NCBI RefSeq assembly: GCF_001865675.1 | Contig: NZ_CP011319.1 | Location: 2,976,001-3,040,000, forward strand | DNA length: 64,000 nucleotides | Direction of reading: 5' to 3' | From: Janthinobacterium sp. 1_2014MBL_MicDiv | Lineage (GTDB): Bacteria; Pseudomonadota; Gammaproteobacteria; Burkholderiales; Burkholderiaceae_D | In this document: one piece after another, positions 26,182-35,517 of the stretch | Numbering within the stretch: position 1 is the stretch's first letter | Layout: each line of letters begins with the position of its first letter | Notes under the pieces: model-generated | What the model saw: only the letters and a program-made list of their open reading frames with translations | The model's database searches: none | Told to the model about the DNA's origin: nothing | Translations under genes and position numbers: made by a program

Positions 26182-28104
26182 TTATGGCGCTTCCGGTGCG
26201 GCGGCTGGGGCGGTGACCGGTTTGACGATCTTCACCTTGGCCTTGTTTTTCAGGTACTCGACGTAATCGAACATTTCCTGCTGCGCCAGGATGCCGCTGA
26301 TCTGGTCTTTCTCTTGCTGGCGGCGCGCAGCATCGACTTGCGCTGGCTGCTGCACCTTGGCGATGCGGTAGATGCCGTAGCCCAGGGCTGGCAGGTCCAC
26401 GCCCACATAGGCTGGCAGCTTGCTCGTGTCGGCCTTCATGACTTGCGCGATGGCGGCACGGTTGATGCCGTCAAGCTTGCTACGCGAGACCCACTGTGCG
26501 GCGCCGAAGCCGGTCGCATCGCCCGACGCTTTCAGCGCGGCCAGTTTGGTTTCGCCGGCTTTCTTCGCCAGTTTTTCCGCTTCTTCCATCGTCACGCGCT
26601 GACGGATCATCGCTTCGACTTCGGCCAGCGGACGCTTCGATGCTGGCTTGAATTCGATCACGCGGCCGGCGATCAGCGTATTCGGCGCCACTTCCACGGC
26701 TTCCGTATTGCGTTTTTCTTTCAGCGAATCGTTGGAGAAAATCGCCTTCAGGAACTTGACGTTGTTGAACGGCGCATTGCCCAGGGCCGGCGACGGCGTG
26801 CGCGACAGGTTGGCGGCGCTTTCCACTTTCAGTTTCAGCTTGTCGGCCACCGGCTTCAGGCTGTCCGATTGCTCGTACACGGTGTTGGTGAAGGTTTCCG
26901 CCATTTCCGAGTACTTCTTCGCGGCGAACTGCTTGCGCAGGTCGGCCGTGATTTCGCCGCGCACTTCGTCCAGCGATTTCACGTGCTGCGGCTTGAGCGA
27001 GGTCACGGTCAGGATGTGATAGCCGAAATCGGAAGCGACGACGTCGCTGATTTCACCTTGCTTGAGCTTGAAGATGGCCGCTTCGACTGGACCAGGCAAG
27101 GCGCCCTTGGCCACGACGTCGAGGTCGCCGCCGAGTTCGGCAGAGGCCGGGTCTTCCGACTTGGCCTTGGCCACGGCGGCAAAGCTTGCAGGCGCCTGGC
27201 GCACTTCGGCCAGGATGGCTTCGGCCTTGGCCTTGGCGGCAGCCTTGTCGGCGGCGGAAGCGTCCTTCTTGACGGCCACCAGGATATGGCTGGCGCGGCG
27301 CGCTTCTTCGCTGGTGTAGGCTTTCTGGTTCTTCGCGTAGTAGCTGGCCACGTCCGCGTCGCTGACATCGACCTGTTCGCCGGCAGCCGTGCCATCGAGC
27401 ACGACGTATTCGACCTTGGCTTGTTCCGGGATTTCGAAGAACTTGCTGTTCTTGTCGTAGAACGCTTTCACCATGGCGTCCGTGACCTTCACTTCCGGCA
27501 CGAACTGGGCGATCGGCAACAGCAGTTCCTGCACTTCACGCTCTTCCGAGGTGATGTCCGACAGGCGCTTGGACACGGTGTTCGGGGCGAAGGCCGTGCC
27601 TTGCACGGCGCCGGCCAGTTGCTGCAGGGCCAGGTCGCTGCGGCGGCGCGCATCGTACATCTGCGGCGTCATGCCCTGGGCAGCCAGCATGGCCTTGTAG
27701 CGTTCGAGGTCGAACTTGCCGTCTGGCAAGGTCAGGCCGGGAATCTCCAGCACTTCCTTTTGCAGCACGGCATCGCTGATGACCAGGTGGCTGCGGCCCA
27801 CTTCGGCGGCCACGGCACGTTCGGCGATCAGGTTGTCGAGGATGCTCTTGCGCGCTTCCGGCGTGTCGAACATTTTCTGGTCGAACTGCTCGCCCATCAT
27901 CTGGCGATAGCGGTCGATCTGCTGGCGTTGCGCTTCTTCATATTGCTGCTGCGTGATCACCTGATCGCCGACCTTGGCGATGGTGTTCGCGCCGTCGCCG
28001 AAGCTTTGGTAGCCGCTGATACCGACCAGTGCAAAAGACGGGACGATGACCAGCATCAAGAGAAACTGCATCAAGCGTCGATGGGTACGAATAAATTCAA
28101 ACAT
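26182..28104 (-). CDS. ppiD: periplasmic chaperone / peptidyl-prolyl isomerase PpiD
   Basis: The 640-residue inner-membrane-anchored periplasmic folding factor acts near the Sec translocon. A single membrane helix (LMQFLLMLVIVPSFALVGISGY, about 11-32) follows a short cytosolic end. A SurA-N-like chaperone region, a parvulin domain (about 265-365, SHILVAVKKDAS, GGDLDVVAKGALPGPVEAAIF, GYHILTVTSLKP) and a second chaperone part complete it. The start is ATG 28104; the frame to 28152 runs into a terminator hairpin. Its position after hupB matches the classic lon-hupB-ppiD order, here with two tRNA genes inserted. Confidence 0.94.
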   Translation of the reverse strand: MFEFIRTHRRLMQFLLMLVIVPSFALVGISGYQSFGDGANTIAKVGDQVITQQQYEEAQRQQIDRYRQMMGEQFDQKMFDTPEARKSILDNLIAERAVAAEVGRSHLVISDAVLQKEVLEIPGLTLPDGKFDLERYKAMLAAQGMTPQMYDARRRSDLALQQLAGAVQGTAFAPNTVSKRLSDITSEEREVQELLLPIAQFVPEVKVTDAMVKAFYDKNSKFFEIPEQAKVEYVVLDGTAAGEQVDVSDADVASYYAKNQKAYTSEEARRASHILVAVKKDASAADKAAAKAKAEAILAEVRQAPASFAAVAKAKSEDPASAELGGDLDVVAKGALPGPVEAAIFKLKQGEISDVVASDFGYHILTVTSLKPQHVKSLDEVRGEITADLRKQFAAKKYSEMAETFTNTVYEQSDSLKPVADKLKLKVESAANLSRTPSPALGNAPFNNVKFLKAIFSNDSLKEKRNTEAVEVAPNTLIAGRVIEFKPASKRPLAEVEAMIRQRVTMEEAEKLAKKAGETKLAALKASGDATGFGAAQWVSRSKLDGINRAAIAQVMKADTSKLPAYVGVDLPALGYGIYRIAKVQQPAQVDAARRQQEKDQISGILAQQEMFDYVEYLKNKAKVKIVKPVTAPAAAPEAP

Positions 28105-28141
28105 GGTCAGCCAATTCGGGATGAGTGGATCACTATAAAAA

Positions 28142-28163
28142 AAGGCGAACATGCGTTCGCCTT
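28142..28163 (-). terminator. terminator-like hairpin 38 bases before the ppiD start
   Basis: AAGGCGAAC and GTTCGCCTT pair perfectly around a 4-base loop, followed on the minus strand by seven T. It would stop transcription just before ppiD, or act as an attenuator in the ppiD leader. Confidence 0.7.
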
Positions 28164-28503
28164 GATTTCTTCGGCGGAATGGACGGGACAGATGTCCACT
28201 TCCCCTTTAGATTCAACAACTTGGCGCTGGAACTAAAGCAGGATTCTGACGCCCAAGCCATTATCTCCTGATTCTACAATGCCCATAGCGCTATAGCAAG
28301 AGTAAATCAGGGCCCGCGCCCTGCCCCGGCGCCGCATGCTGCGCCGCAAAGCGGCGGATGCGCTGCATGGCGGACAAGGCGCCAGCCTGGACATTAAACC
28401 CGGCAAAGCTTAAAGGGGATTTAAATACCCGCGCCGGCCATTTAAAAACGGCAGGCGGGAAATTGAAAATGCAGAGGCGCAAAGATAATCGCGCGCATAA
28501 AAG
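28164..28503. other. gene-free spacer
   Basis: Between the hairpin before ppiD and the terminator after the tRNA-Asp pair I find no convincing coding frame, RNA gene or clear promoter. Several short GC-rich inverted stretches near 28320-28370 are unassigned. Confidence 0.5.
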
Positions 28504-28539
28504 AAAAACCCGCGCTGCTTATTCAGCAGCGCGGGTTTC
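28504..28539 (-). terminator. terminator of the tRNA-Asp unit
   Basis: AAACCCGCGCTGCT pairs with AGCAGCGCGGGTTT, followed on the minus strand by TTTTTCTTTT. It lies just past the 3' end of the second tRNA. Confidence 0.88.
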
Positions 28540-28546
28540 TATATTC

Positions 28547-28623
28547 TGGCGGAGCGGACGGGACTCGAACCCGCGACCCCCGACGTGACAGGCCGGTATT
28601 CTAACCAACTGAACTACCACTCC
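28547..28623 (-). tRNA. tRNA-Asp (GUC)
   Basis: The 77-base cloverleaf has CCA encoded, acceptor GGAGTGG/CCGCTCC, anticodon GTC in CCTGTCACG and T-arm GGTTCGAGTCC. It is the downstream copy of a tandem pair. Confidence 0.96.
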
Positions 28624-28640
28624 TTGAGAGCGTATTTTTT

Positions 28641-28717
<77 letters not shown>

Positions 28718-28842
28718 GAAAAATACACAGTACTACTTGCATTTGCATCCAGGATCGCCATTCGAGGAACGTCGATCCTGAAATCGCGGCACCCGGAGGC
28801 GCCGCCAAATGTTTCCGGTGATTGTCACCTCACCGAAGTCCG

Positions 28843-29115
28843 TTAGTTTACAGCATCCTTCAAAGCTTTACCAGCTTTAAATTTTGGAACTTTTGCAGCT
28901 TCGATCGTGATCGCTTCTTTGGTACGCGGATTGCGGCCGGTACGCTCAGCGCGTTCGCTGACCGAGAAGGTACCGAAACCAACCAGCGTCACGCTGTCGT
29001 TGTTTTTCAAAGTTTCCGTCACGCCGCCGATAACAGCGTCGAGTGCGCGCGCAGCGGCGGCTTTGGAAATGTCAGCTTTTTCAGCAATGTGGTCGATCAA
29101 TTCAGTCTTGTTCAC
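28843..29115 (-). CDS. hupB: DNA-binding protein HU-beta
   Basis: The nucleoid protein of 90 residues begins NKTELIDHIAEKADISKAAA after the initiator and has the DNA-arm signature GFGTFSVSERAERTGRNPRT. I take GTG 29115 as start, because it gives the canonical HU length and N-terminus and has GGGGA about six bases upstream. The ATG at 29121 would place GGGG directly against the start. It lies between lon and ppiD, the classic position. Confidence 0.96.
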   Translation of the reverse strand: MNKTELIDHIAEKADISKAAAARALDAVIGGVTETLKNNDSVTLVGFGTFSVSERAERTGRNPRTKEAITIEAAKVPKFKAGKALKDAVN

Positions 29116-29271
29116 TAGCATCCCCAATTACAAAGGTATAAAACGTTTACCGTATCGTTGCGGCACTTTTGGCACCACAGCTGTCCGGCGAAAAAAATGT
29201 GCAGGCGTATTAAACAAGCCACACTGTATATGTGTCAAGCGCTTTGGGGGCGCAATTCACGTTTCAATATA

Positions 29272-29298
29272 AAACAAGCGCTCTAAAAGCGCTTGTTT
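29272..29298 (-). terminator. terminator after lon
   Basis: AAACAAGCGCT pairs with AGCGCTTGTTT around CTAAA, just past the lon stop on the minus strand. The T-run is short (TTTTAT). Confidence 0.7.
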
Positions 29299-29319
29299 GG
29301 GGAAAAACAGGGTAAAACG

Positions 29320-31731
29320 TTAGTGTTTTACTACCTCGCCGGCCGCATCAGGCTTCGCCGCGGCGGCCGTGACGGCCTCCACTGCGGCCACTTCGGTCAG
29401 CGCTTCAGGCATGCGTTCGAGGGCAATTTCCAGCACTTTGTCGATCCAGCGCACCGGCACGATCTCCAGCTTGTTCTTGACGTTGTCCGGAATTTCGGCC
29501 AGGTCTTTCACGTTCTGCTCTGGAATCAGGACCGTCTTGATGCCGCCGCGATGGGCCGCCAGCAGCTTCTCTTTCAGGCCGCCGATCGGCAATACTTCGC
29601 CGCGCAAGGTGATCTCGCCCGTCATCGCCACGTCGGCGCGCACGGGGATGCCAGTGAAGACCGACACCATCGCCACCGTCATGGCCGCGCCAGCCGAAGG
29701 ACCGTCCTTCGGTGTCGCGCCTTCCGGCACGTGGATATGGATGTCGCTCTTCTCGAACACGTCCGGCTTGATGCCCAGGCGCGCGGAACGGCTGCGCACG
29801 ACGGTGCGGGCCGCCTCGATCGATTCCTTCATGACGTCGCCCAGGGTGCCCGTACGGATGACGTTGCCCTTGCCCGGCATCGACACGGCTTCGATGGTCA
29901 GCAGATCGCCGCCCACTTCCGTCCATGCCAGACCGACCACCTGGCCTACCTGGTTTTCTTTCTCTGCGACGCCGAAATCGTAGCGGCGCACGCCGAGGAA
30001 CTTGTCCAGGTTCTTCGAGTTGACGATGACTTTCTTGTCGGACTTCTTCAGCAGCAGCATCTTGACCACCTTGCGGCAGATCTTCGACACTTCGCGCTCG
30101 AGCGAACGCACGCCGGCTTCCCGCGTGTAGTAGCGGATGATGTCGCGCAGCGCCGATTCGGCCACCGAAATTTCGTCTTCCTTCAAGCCATTGTTCTTGA
30201 TCTGCTTCGGCAGCAAATAACGCTGCGCGATGCTGGTCTTCTCGTCTTCCGTGTAACCGGACAGGCGGATCACTTCCATGCGGTCAAGCAAGGCTGGCGG
30301 AATATTGTACGAGTTCGACGTCGCCACGAACATCACGTCGGAGAGGTCGAAATCGACTTCGATGTAATGGTCGGAGAACGTGTGGTTCTGTTCCGGATCG
30401 AGCACTTCCAGCAGGGCCGACGAGGGATCGCCACGGAAATCGGCGCCCATCTTGTCGACTTCATCGAGCAGGAACAGAGGATTGCGCACGCCGACTTTCG
30501 ACAGCGATTGCAGGATCTTGCCCGGCATCGAGCCGATGTAGGTGCGGCGATGGCCGCGGATTTCCGCTTCGTCGCGCACGCCGCCCAGGGCCATGCGCAC
30601 GAACTTGCGGTTCGTCGCGCGGGCGATGGACTGGCCCAGCGAGGTCTTGCCGACGCCCGGAGGGCCGACGAAGCACAGGATGGGCGCTTTCAGCTTGTCG
30701 ACGCGCTGTTGCACCGCGAGGTACTCCAGGATGCGTTCCTTGACCTTGTCGAGGCCGTAGTGGTCGCCCTCGAGCACTTTTTCCGCATTCGACAGGTCGT
30801 TATTGACCTTGGATTTCTTTTTCCACGGTAAATTGACGAGCGTGTCGATGTAGTTGCGCACGACGGTGGCTTCGGCCGACATCGGCGACATCAGCTTGAG
30901 TTTTTTCAGCTCGTTGGTGGCCTTGTCGAGCGCTTCCTTCGGCATCTTGGCCGAAGCGACTTTTTTCTCCAGCTCGTCGAGGTCGGCACCATCTTCGCCC
31001 TCGCCCAGTTCCTTCTGGATCGCCTTGACTTGCTCGTTCAGGTAGTACTCGCGCTGCGATTTTTCCATCTGGCGCTTGACGCGGCCACGGATGCGCTTTT
31101 CCACCTGCAGGATGTCGAGCTCGCCTTCGAGCTGGCCCAGCAGGTGCTCGAGGCGCTTGGCCACGCTGAAAATTTCCAGGATGACTTGTTTTTGCTCAAG
31201 CTTCAGCGGCAGATGCGCGGCCACCGTGTCGGCCAGGCGGCCGGCATCGTCGATGCCCGACAGCGATGCGAGGATTTCCGGCGGGATTTTTTTGTTCAGT
31301 TTGACGTACTGGTCGAACTGCTGCACGATCGCGCGGCGCATGGCTTCGACTTCCGACTCGTCGCCCGGCTCGGATTCGAGCGGCGTCAGGTCGGCGATGA
31401 AGTGCGTCGGCGCATCGCTGATATGGTTGATACGGGCACGCTGCGCACCCTCGACCAGCACCTTGACGGTGCCGTCGGGCAGCTTGAGCATTTGCAGAAT
31501 ATTGGCGACGCAGCCAATTTCATAGATGTCCGAAGGCGATGGCTCGTCCTTCGCGGCTGCTTTTTGAGCGGCAAGCATGATGCTCTTGCCCTGCTCCATC
31601 GCAGCTTCCAGCGCCTTGATCGACTTTGGACGGCCAACGAACAGCGGTATCACCATATGCGGGAAAACGACGACATCCCGCAACGGCAATAACGGCAGTT
31701 GAGTTTGCTCAGTTAATTTGGAAGTTGTCAT
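29320..31731 (-). CDS. lon: ATP-dependent protease Lon
   Basis: The 803-residue cytosolic AAA+ protease degrades misfolded and regulatory proteins. The N-terminal substrate domain (LPLLPLRDVVVFPHMVIPLFVGR) is followed by a coiled region, then the AAA+ module with Walker A GPPGVGKTSLG and Walker B PLFLLDEVDKMG. The C-terminal protease has the Ser-Lys dyad in PKDGPSAGAA and GGLKEKLLAAHRGG. I start at ATG 31731 with AAGG seven bases upstream; the frame to 31818 is not supported. No clear heat-shock promoter was found by eye. Confidence 0.98.
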   Translation of the reverse strand: MTTSKLTEQTQLPLLPLRDVVVFPHMVIPLFVGRPKSIKALEAAMEQGKSIMLAAQKAAAKDEPSPSDIYEIGCVANILQMLKLPDGTVKVLVEGAQRARINHISDAPTHFIADLTPLESEPGDESEVEAMRRAIVQQFDQYVKLNKKIPPEILASLSGIDDAGRLADTVAAHLPLKLEQKQVILEIFSVAKRLEHLLGQLEGELDILQVEKRIRGRVKRQMEKSQREYYLNEQVKAIQKELGEGEDGADLDELEKKVASAKMPKEALDKATNELKKLKLMSPMSAEATVVRNYIDTLVNLPWKKKSKVNNDLSNAEKVLEGDHYGLDKVKERILEYLAVQQRVDKLKAPILCFVGPPGVGKTSLGQSIARATNRKFVRMALGGVRDEAEIRGHRRTYIGSMPGKILQSLSKVGVRNPLFLLDEVDKMGADFRGDPSSALLEVLDPEQNHTFSDHYIEVDFDLSDVMFVATSNSYNIPPALLDRMEVIRLSGYTEDEKTSIAQRYLLPKQIKNNGLKEDEISVAESALRDIIRYYTREAGVRSLEREVSKICRKVVKMLLLKKSDKKVIVNSKNLDKFLGVRRYDFGVAEKENQVGQVVGLAWTEVGGDLLTIEAVSMPGKGNVIRTGTLGDVMKESIEAARTVVRSRSARLGIKPDVFEKSDIHIHVPEGATPKDGPSAGAAMTVAMVSVFTGIPVRADVAMTGEITLRGEVLPIGGLKEKLLAAHRGGIKTVLIPEQNVKDLAEIPDNVKNKLEIVPVRWIDKVLEIALERMPEALTEVAAVEAVTAAAAKPDAAGEVVKH

Positions 31732-31878
31732 GGCGTACCTTATAGAAAGCGTGTTTACGATGTTGGCGCTCGCTGCCAAAACACAAGACCGGCGAGAATA
31801 AATAATTCTGTGAAACAAACATTTTGTTCATTTCGCAAAACACACCCGCATGACTGTAACAAGTGCAGTTGTAACAGT

Positions 31879-31917
31879 AAAAAAGCCACGCGCAGCTAAG
31901 CGCCGCGAGTGGCTTTC
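31879..31917 (-). terminator. terminator after clpX
   Basis: AAAGCCAC and GTGGCTTT frame a GC-rich stem with a T-run (TTTTTTACTG) on the minus strand, separating clpX from lon. Confidence 0.8.
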
Positions 31918-32004
31918 CGATTGAAGCCTGCACTCATTGATTTAAATTGTACTGCCATGCATTAAGGAATCAAAACCCTTTTTATGCATTTGTCTCGGCA
32001 GTAA

Positions 32005-33273
32005 TCAATTTTCTCCGGAGGCCTTGGCAGTCTCTTGGTAAATCAACAAAGGTTTGGCGCCGCTGGTGATGGTATTTTCATCGATGACGACCTTCACCAC
32101 GTTCTGTTCGCTCGGCAGTTCGTACATGACGTCCAGCAAAGCGTGTTCCAGGATGGAGCGCAGGCCGCGGGCGCCCGTCTTGCGCGCCAGCGCCTTCTTG
32201 GCGATCGCATGCAGGGCGGCCGGACGAATCTCCAGTTCCGCGCCTTCCATCTCGAGCAGCTTCGAATACTGCTTGATCAGCGCATTCTTCGGCTCGACGA
32301 GGATCTGGATCAGCGCCTCTTCCGTCAATTCCGCCAGCGTGGCGATGACGGGCAGACGGCCCACCAGTTCCGGGATCAGGCCGAACTTGACCAGGTCTTC
32401 CGGTTCCGCTTGCAGCATCAGTTCGCTGGCCGAGCTTTGCGACTTGCTGCGCACGGTGGCCGAGAAACCGATACCGCTCTTTTCGGAACGGTTGGCGATC
32501 ACTTTCGACAGGCCGTCGAAGGCGCCGCCGCAGATGAACATGATGTTGGTCGTGTCGATCTGCACGAAATCCTGGTTCGGATGCTTGCGGCCGCCTTGTG
32601 GCGGCACGGAAGCCATCGTGCCTTCGATGAGTTTCAGCAAGGCTTGCTGCACGCCCTCGCCCGACACGTCGCGCGTGATGGACGGATTGTCGGACTTGCG
32701 CGAAATCTTGTCGATCTCATCGATGTAAACGATGCCGCGCTGGGCTTTCTCGACGTCGTAGTTGCAGCTCTGCAGCAGCTTCTGGATGATGTTTTCCACA
32801 TCCTCGCCCACATAACCGGCTTCGGTCAGTGTGGTGGCGTCGGCGATGACGAACGGCACGTTGAGCATGCGCGCCAGGGTCTGCGCCAGCAGGGTCTTGC
32901 CCGAGCCGGTAGGACCGACCAGCAAGATGTTGCTCTTGGCCAGTTCGATGTCGTCTTTCTTGCCCAGGTGCTTGAGGCGCTTGTAATGGTTGTACACCGC
33001 CACCGACAGGATGCGCTTGGCAGTCTGCTGGCCGATCACGTACTGATCGAGCAAGGCGGCAATTTCTTGCGGCGTCGGCAGGTCGGATTTGGTACCGGTC
33101 ACCGTCTCGATGCTCGACGTTTCATCACGGATGATGTCGTTGCACAAGTCGATGCACTCGTCGCAAATGAACACGGACGGGCCGGCGATGAGTTTCTTCA
33201 CCTCGTGCTGGCTTTTGCCGCAGAACGAGCAATACAGTAATTTTTCGCCGCTAGAGGATTTTTTGTCTGACAT
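32005..33273 (-). CDS. clpX: ATP-dependent Clp protease unfoldase ClpX
   Basis: The 422-residue AAA+ unfoldase feeds substrates to ClpP. The N-terminal zinc-binding domain has the C4 pattern CSFCGKSQ ... FICDECIDLC. Walker A is GPTGSGKTLLAQT and Walker B is IVYIDEIDKI. The ClpP-docking IGF is in KSGIGFSATV and sensor elements include PELVGRLPV. ATG 33273 is the start used by homologues; the frame to 33354 has no support and the ribosome site is weak. It follows clpP in the same direction, but a hairpin lies between them. Confidence 0.98.
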   Translation of the reverse strand: MSDKKSSSGEKLLYCSFCGKSQHEVKKLIAGPSVFICDECIDLCNDIIRDETSSIETVTGTKSDLPTPQEIAALLDQYVIGQQTAKRILSVAVYNHYKRLKHLGKKDDIELAKSNILLVGPTGSGKTLLAQTLARMLNVPFVIADATTLTEAGYVGEDVENIIQKLLQSCNYDVEKAQRGIVYIDEIDKISRKSDNPSITRDVSGEGVQQALLKLIEGTMASVPPQGGRKHPNQDFVQIDTTNIMFICGGAFDGLSKVIANRSEKSGIGFSATVRSKSQSSASELMLQAEPEDLVKFGLIPELVGRLPVIATLAELTEEALIQILVEPKNALIKQYSKLLEMEGAELEIRPAALHAIAKKALARKTGARGLRSILEHALLDVMYELPSEQNVVKVVIDENTITSGAKPLLIYQETAKASGEN

Positions 33274-33408
33274 AAGGCATTTTGGTTGGAACTGCATTAA
33301 CAATATTGCTAAATCGCAAGCCGGAGTGCGGTAGTTGCCCGCAAAGGCAGCCACCCATGGCGCAAGTCAACAACGTGCACAAGCTCCATGCTACCCGAAA
33401 TAAAAGCG

Positions 33409-33440
33409 AAACGCCCGAACGTTTGATCGCCCGGGCGTTT
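33409..33440 (-). terminator. probable terminator after clpP
   Basis: AAACGCCCG pairs with CGGGCGTTT around a 14-base loop, followed on the minus strand by a T-rich stretch (CGCTTTTATTT). It lies 33 bases after the clpP stop. Confidence 0.65.
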
Positions 33441-33473
33441 ACTTACTTGCTTAGCAATACCGGTAGGGGCTCA

Positions 33474-34100
33474 TCAAGCGCGGCTGGTCAACACTTTGTC
33501 GATCAAACCATACTCGACGGCCTCGTCGGCGGACATGAAACGGTCGCGGTCGGTGTCCTTGGCGATCTGTTCGATCGACTGGCCCGTGCGCTCGGCCATG
33601 ATGCCGTTCAAGCGGGTACGCAGGTAAAGGATTTCCTTCGCCTGGATCTCGATGTCCGACGCCATGCCTTGCGAACCACCGGACGGCTGGTGAATCATGA
33701 TGCGCGAGTTCGGCAGCGAGAAACGCTTGCCCTTGGCGCCGGCGGCCAGCAGGAAGGCACCCATCGAGGCGGCCATCCCGGTACACAGGGTCGAGACGTC
33801 CGGCTTGATGAACTGCATGGTGTCGTAGATGGCCATGCCGGCCGAGACCGAGCCACCTGGCGAGTTGATGTAGAGCGAGATTTCCTTTTCCGGATTCTCG
33901 CTCTCCAGGAACAGCAGCTGGGCGACGACCAGGTTGGCCATCTGGTCATTGACCGGGCCGACCATGAAAATCAAGCGTTCCTTCAGCAGGCGCGAGTAAA
34001 TATCATACGAGCGCTCGCCGCGACCGCTTTGTTCCACCACCATCGGCACCAGGCCGAGCATCTGTGTGTCCAGCGCTGGATTACGGTTCATACCTGTCAT
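33474..34100 (-). CDS. clpP: ATP-dependent Clp protease proteolytic subunit
   Basis: The 208-residue serine peptidase forms the ClpP barrel. The catalytic triad lies in GMAASMGAF (Ser), MIHQPSGG (His) and DTDRDRF (Asp). The hydrophobic face and N-terminal loop (LGLVPMVVEQSGRGERSYDIYSRLL) are standard. ATG 34100 gives the usual length. AAGGA is almost adjacent to it and 10 bases from a second ATG at 34091, so either may be used. It is 76 bases downstream of tig and likely co-transcribed. Confidence 0.97.
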   Translation of the reverse strand: MTGMNRNPALDTQMLGLVPMVVEQSGRGERSYDIYSRLLKERLIFMVGPVNDQMANLVVAQLLFLESENPEKEISLYINSPGGSVSAGMAIYDTMQFIKPDVSTLCTGMAASMGAFLLAAGAKGKRFSLPNSRIMIHQPSGGSQGMASDIEIQAKEILYLRTRLNGIMAERTGQSIEQIAKDTDRDRFMSADEAVEYGLIDKVLTSRA

Positions 34101-34176
34101 TTCATTTCCTTGTGAAGCAGTTAGGGGATGCCGCATATACCTTACGGCAAGAGGCGGCATCCCAATACCAACTGGT

Positions 34177-35517
34177 TTACGCTTGTGCGTTGCTTCCCAT
34201 CAGTTCGTCGAAAGCAACTGCTTTCGTCGTGACTTTCGACAGGCCCAACACGTAAGTGACGACGTTTTCTTCCAATACAAGGGCTTCGATCTCACCCAGG
34301 CGACGACGGTCGCTGTAGTAGTACTTCAGCACTTCGCGTGGATCTTCGTAGCTTTGGGCGAAATCTTCGATCTGCGCCTTGACTTGCTCAGGCGTTGCCT
34401 GCAGGTTGTTGTCGCCCACCAGTTGCGACAGGATCAGGCCCAGGCGTACGCGACGCTCGGCTTTTTCCGCGAACAGTTCTGCTGGGAAAGGCACGTCCTT
34501 GACGTTCATGCCGCGCTGCGCCATGTCCTGGCGGGTCATTTCGGCCAGGCGCTCGGAATCCTGAGCGATCAGCGTTTTTGGCACTTCCAGCTCAGCAACT
34601 TTGATCAGCGCGTCCATGACGGCTTCCTTGTTGCGCGCTTTTACGCGGCCAGCGACTTCGCGCTGCAGGTTGACTTTGATGTCTTCGCGCATTTTGGCCA
34701 GGTCGCCATCGGCAACGCCCAGGGACTTTGCGAATTCGGCATCGACTTCCGGCAGGTGCGCCCATTCCAGCTTTTGCAGCGTGATGGTGAACGAGGCGGT
34801 TTTGCCGGCCACGTCCTTGCCATGGTAATCCTCAGGGAACGACAGCGGGAAAGTCTTCGATTCGCCCACTTTCAGGCCCAGGGTCGCGGCTTCGAATTCT
34901 GGCAGCATGCGGCCTTCGCCCAGCACGAAAGCGTAGCCTTCAGCTTTGCCACCTGGGAATTCAACGCCGTCGATCGAGCCGACGAAGTCGACGGTCACGC
35001 GGTCGCCGTTGGCAGCGATCGGCTCACCGCCGTCGCCGTGTTCGCCAGCTTCGCCCTTGGTGTGGAAGTGCACGCGCTGCTTGCGCAGGATGTCGATGGT
35101 CTTGTCGATTTCGGCTTCCGAGACGTCGGCTTGCACGGTTTCGATTTCAACGCCGGCCAGGTCGCCGATGACGACTTCCGGGTACACTTCGAAGGTGGCG
35201 TCGAAAGCCAGCTGGCCTTCCGCGGCGTCGTCTTTCGACACGATGTTCGGGTAACCGGCGACGCGCAGGTTGTTTTCGTTGGCGGCGTCGTTGAACGCGC
35301 GGCCGACTTTGTCATTCAGCACTTCGGATTCGATTTGGTAGCCGTATTGTGCTGCGACCATTTTCAACGGCACTTTGCCCGGACGGAAGCCCGGTGCCTT
35401 AGCCGTACGGGCTTGCACTTTCAGGCGCTTCTCAACTTCCGTGCGGACGTCCGTCAGCGGGAAGGAGATCGTGATACGACGTTCGAGTTTGCCCAAGGTT
35501 TCGACTGCAGTTGCCAT
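34177..35517 (-). CDS. tig: trigger factor
   Basis: The 446-residue ribosome-bound chaperone and prolyl isomerase has a ribosome-binding N-domain with the signature APGFRPGKVP. A FKBP-like isomerase domain follows (GDRVTVDFVGSIDGVEFPGGKAEGYAFVLGEGRMLPEFE), then a helical C-terminal substrate cradle. The length and order are typical. It heads the tig-clpP-clpX-lon block. The ribosome site is weak. A perfect extended -10 element about 280 bases upstream suggests a long leader. Confidence 0.98.
   Translation of the reverse strand: MATAVETLGKLERRITISFPLTDVRTEVEKRLKVQARTAKAPGFRPGKVPLKMVAAQYGYQIESEVLNDKVGRAFNDAANENNLRVAGYPNIVSKDDAAEGQLAFDATFEVYPEVVIGDLAGVEIETVQADVSEAEIDKTIDILRKQRVHFHTKGEAGEHGDGGEPIAANGDRVTVDFVGSIDGVEFPGGKAEGYAFVLGEGRMLPEFEAATLGLKVGESKTFPLSFPEDYHGKDVAGKTASFTITLQKLEWAHLPEVDAEFAKSLGVADGDLAKMREDIKVNLQREVAGRVKARNKEAVMDALIKVAELEVPKTLIAQDSERLAEMTRQDMAQRGMNVKDVPFPAELFAEKAERRVRLGLILSQLVGDNNLQATPEQVKAQIEDFAQSYEDPREVLKYYYSDRRRLGEIEALVLEENVVTYVLGLSKVTTKAVAFDELMGSNAQA

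Noticed and set aside
28358..28588. 76-residue frame next to the tRNA-Asp genes
   Set aside because: Its C-terminal part (SGRDSNPRPPT) is the familiar false protein translated from antisense tRNA sequence.
31732..31870. Possible heat-shock promoter before lon
   Set aside because: I looked for CTTGAA and CCCCAT elements at proper spacing and found no convincing pair by eye.
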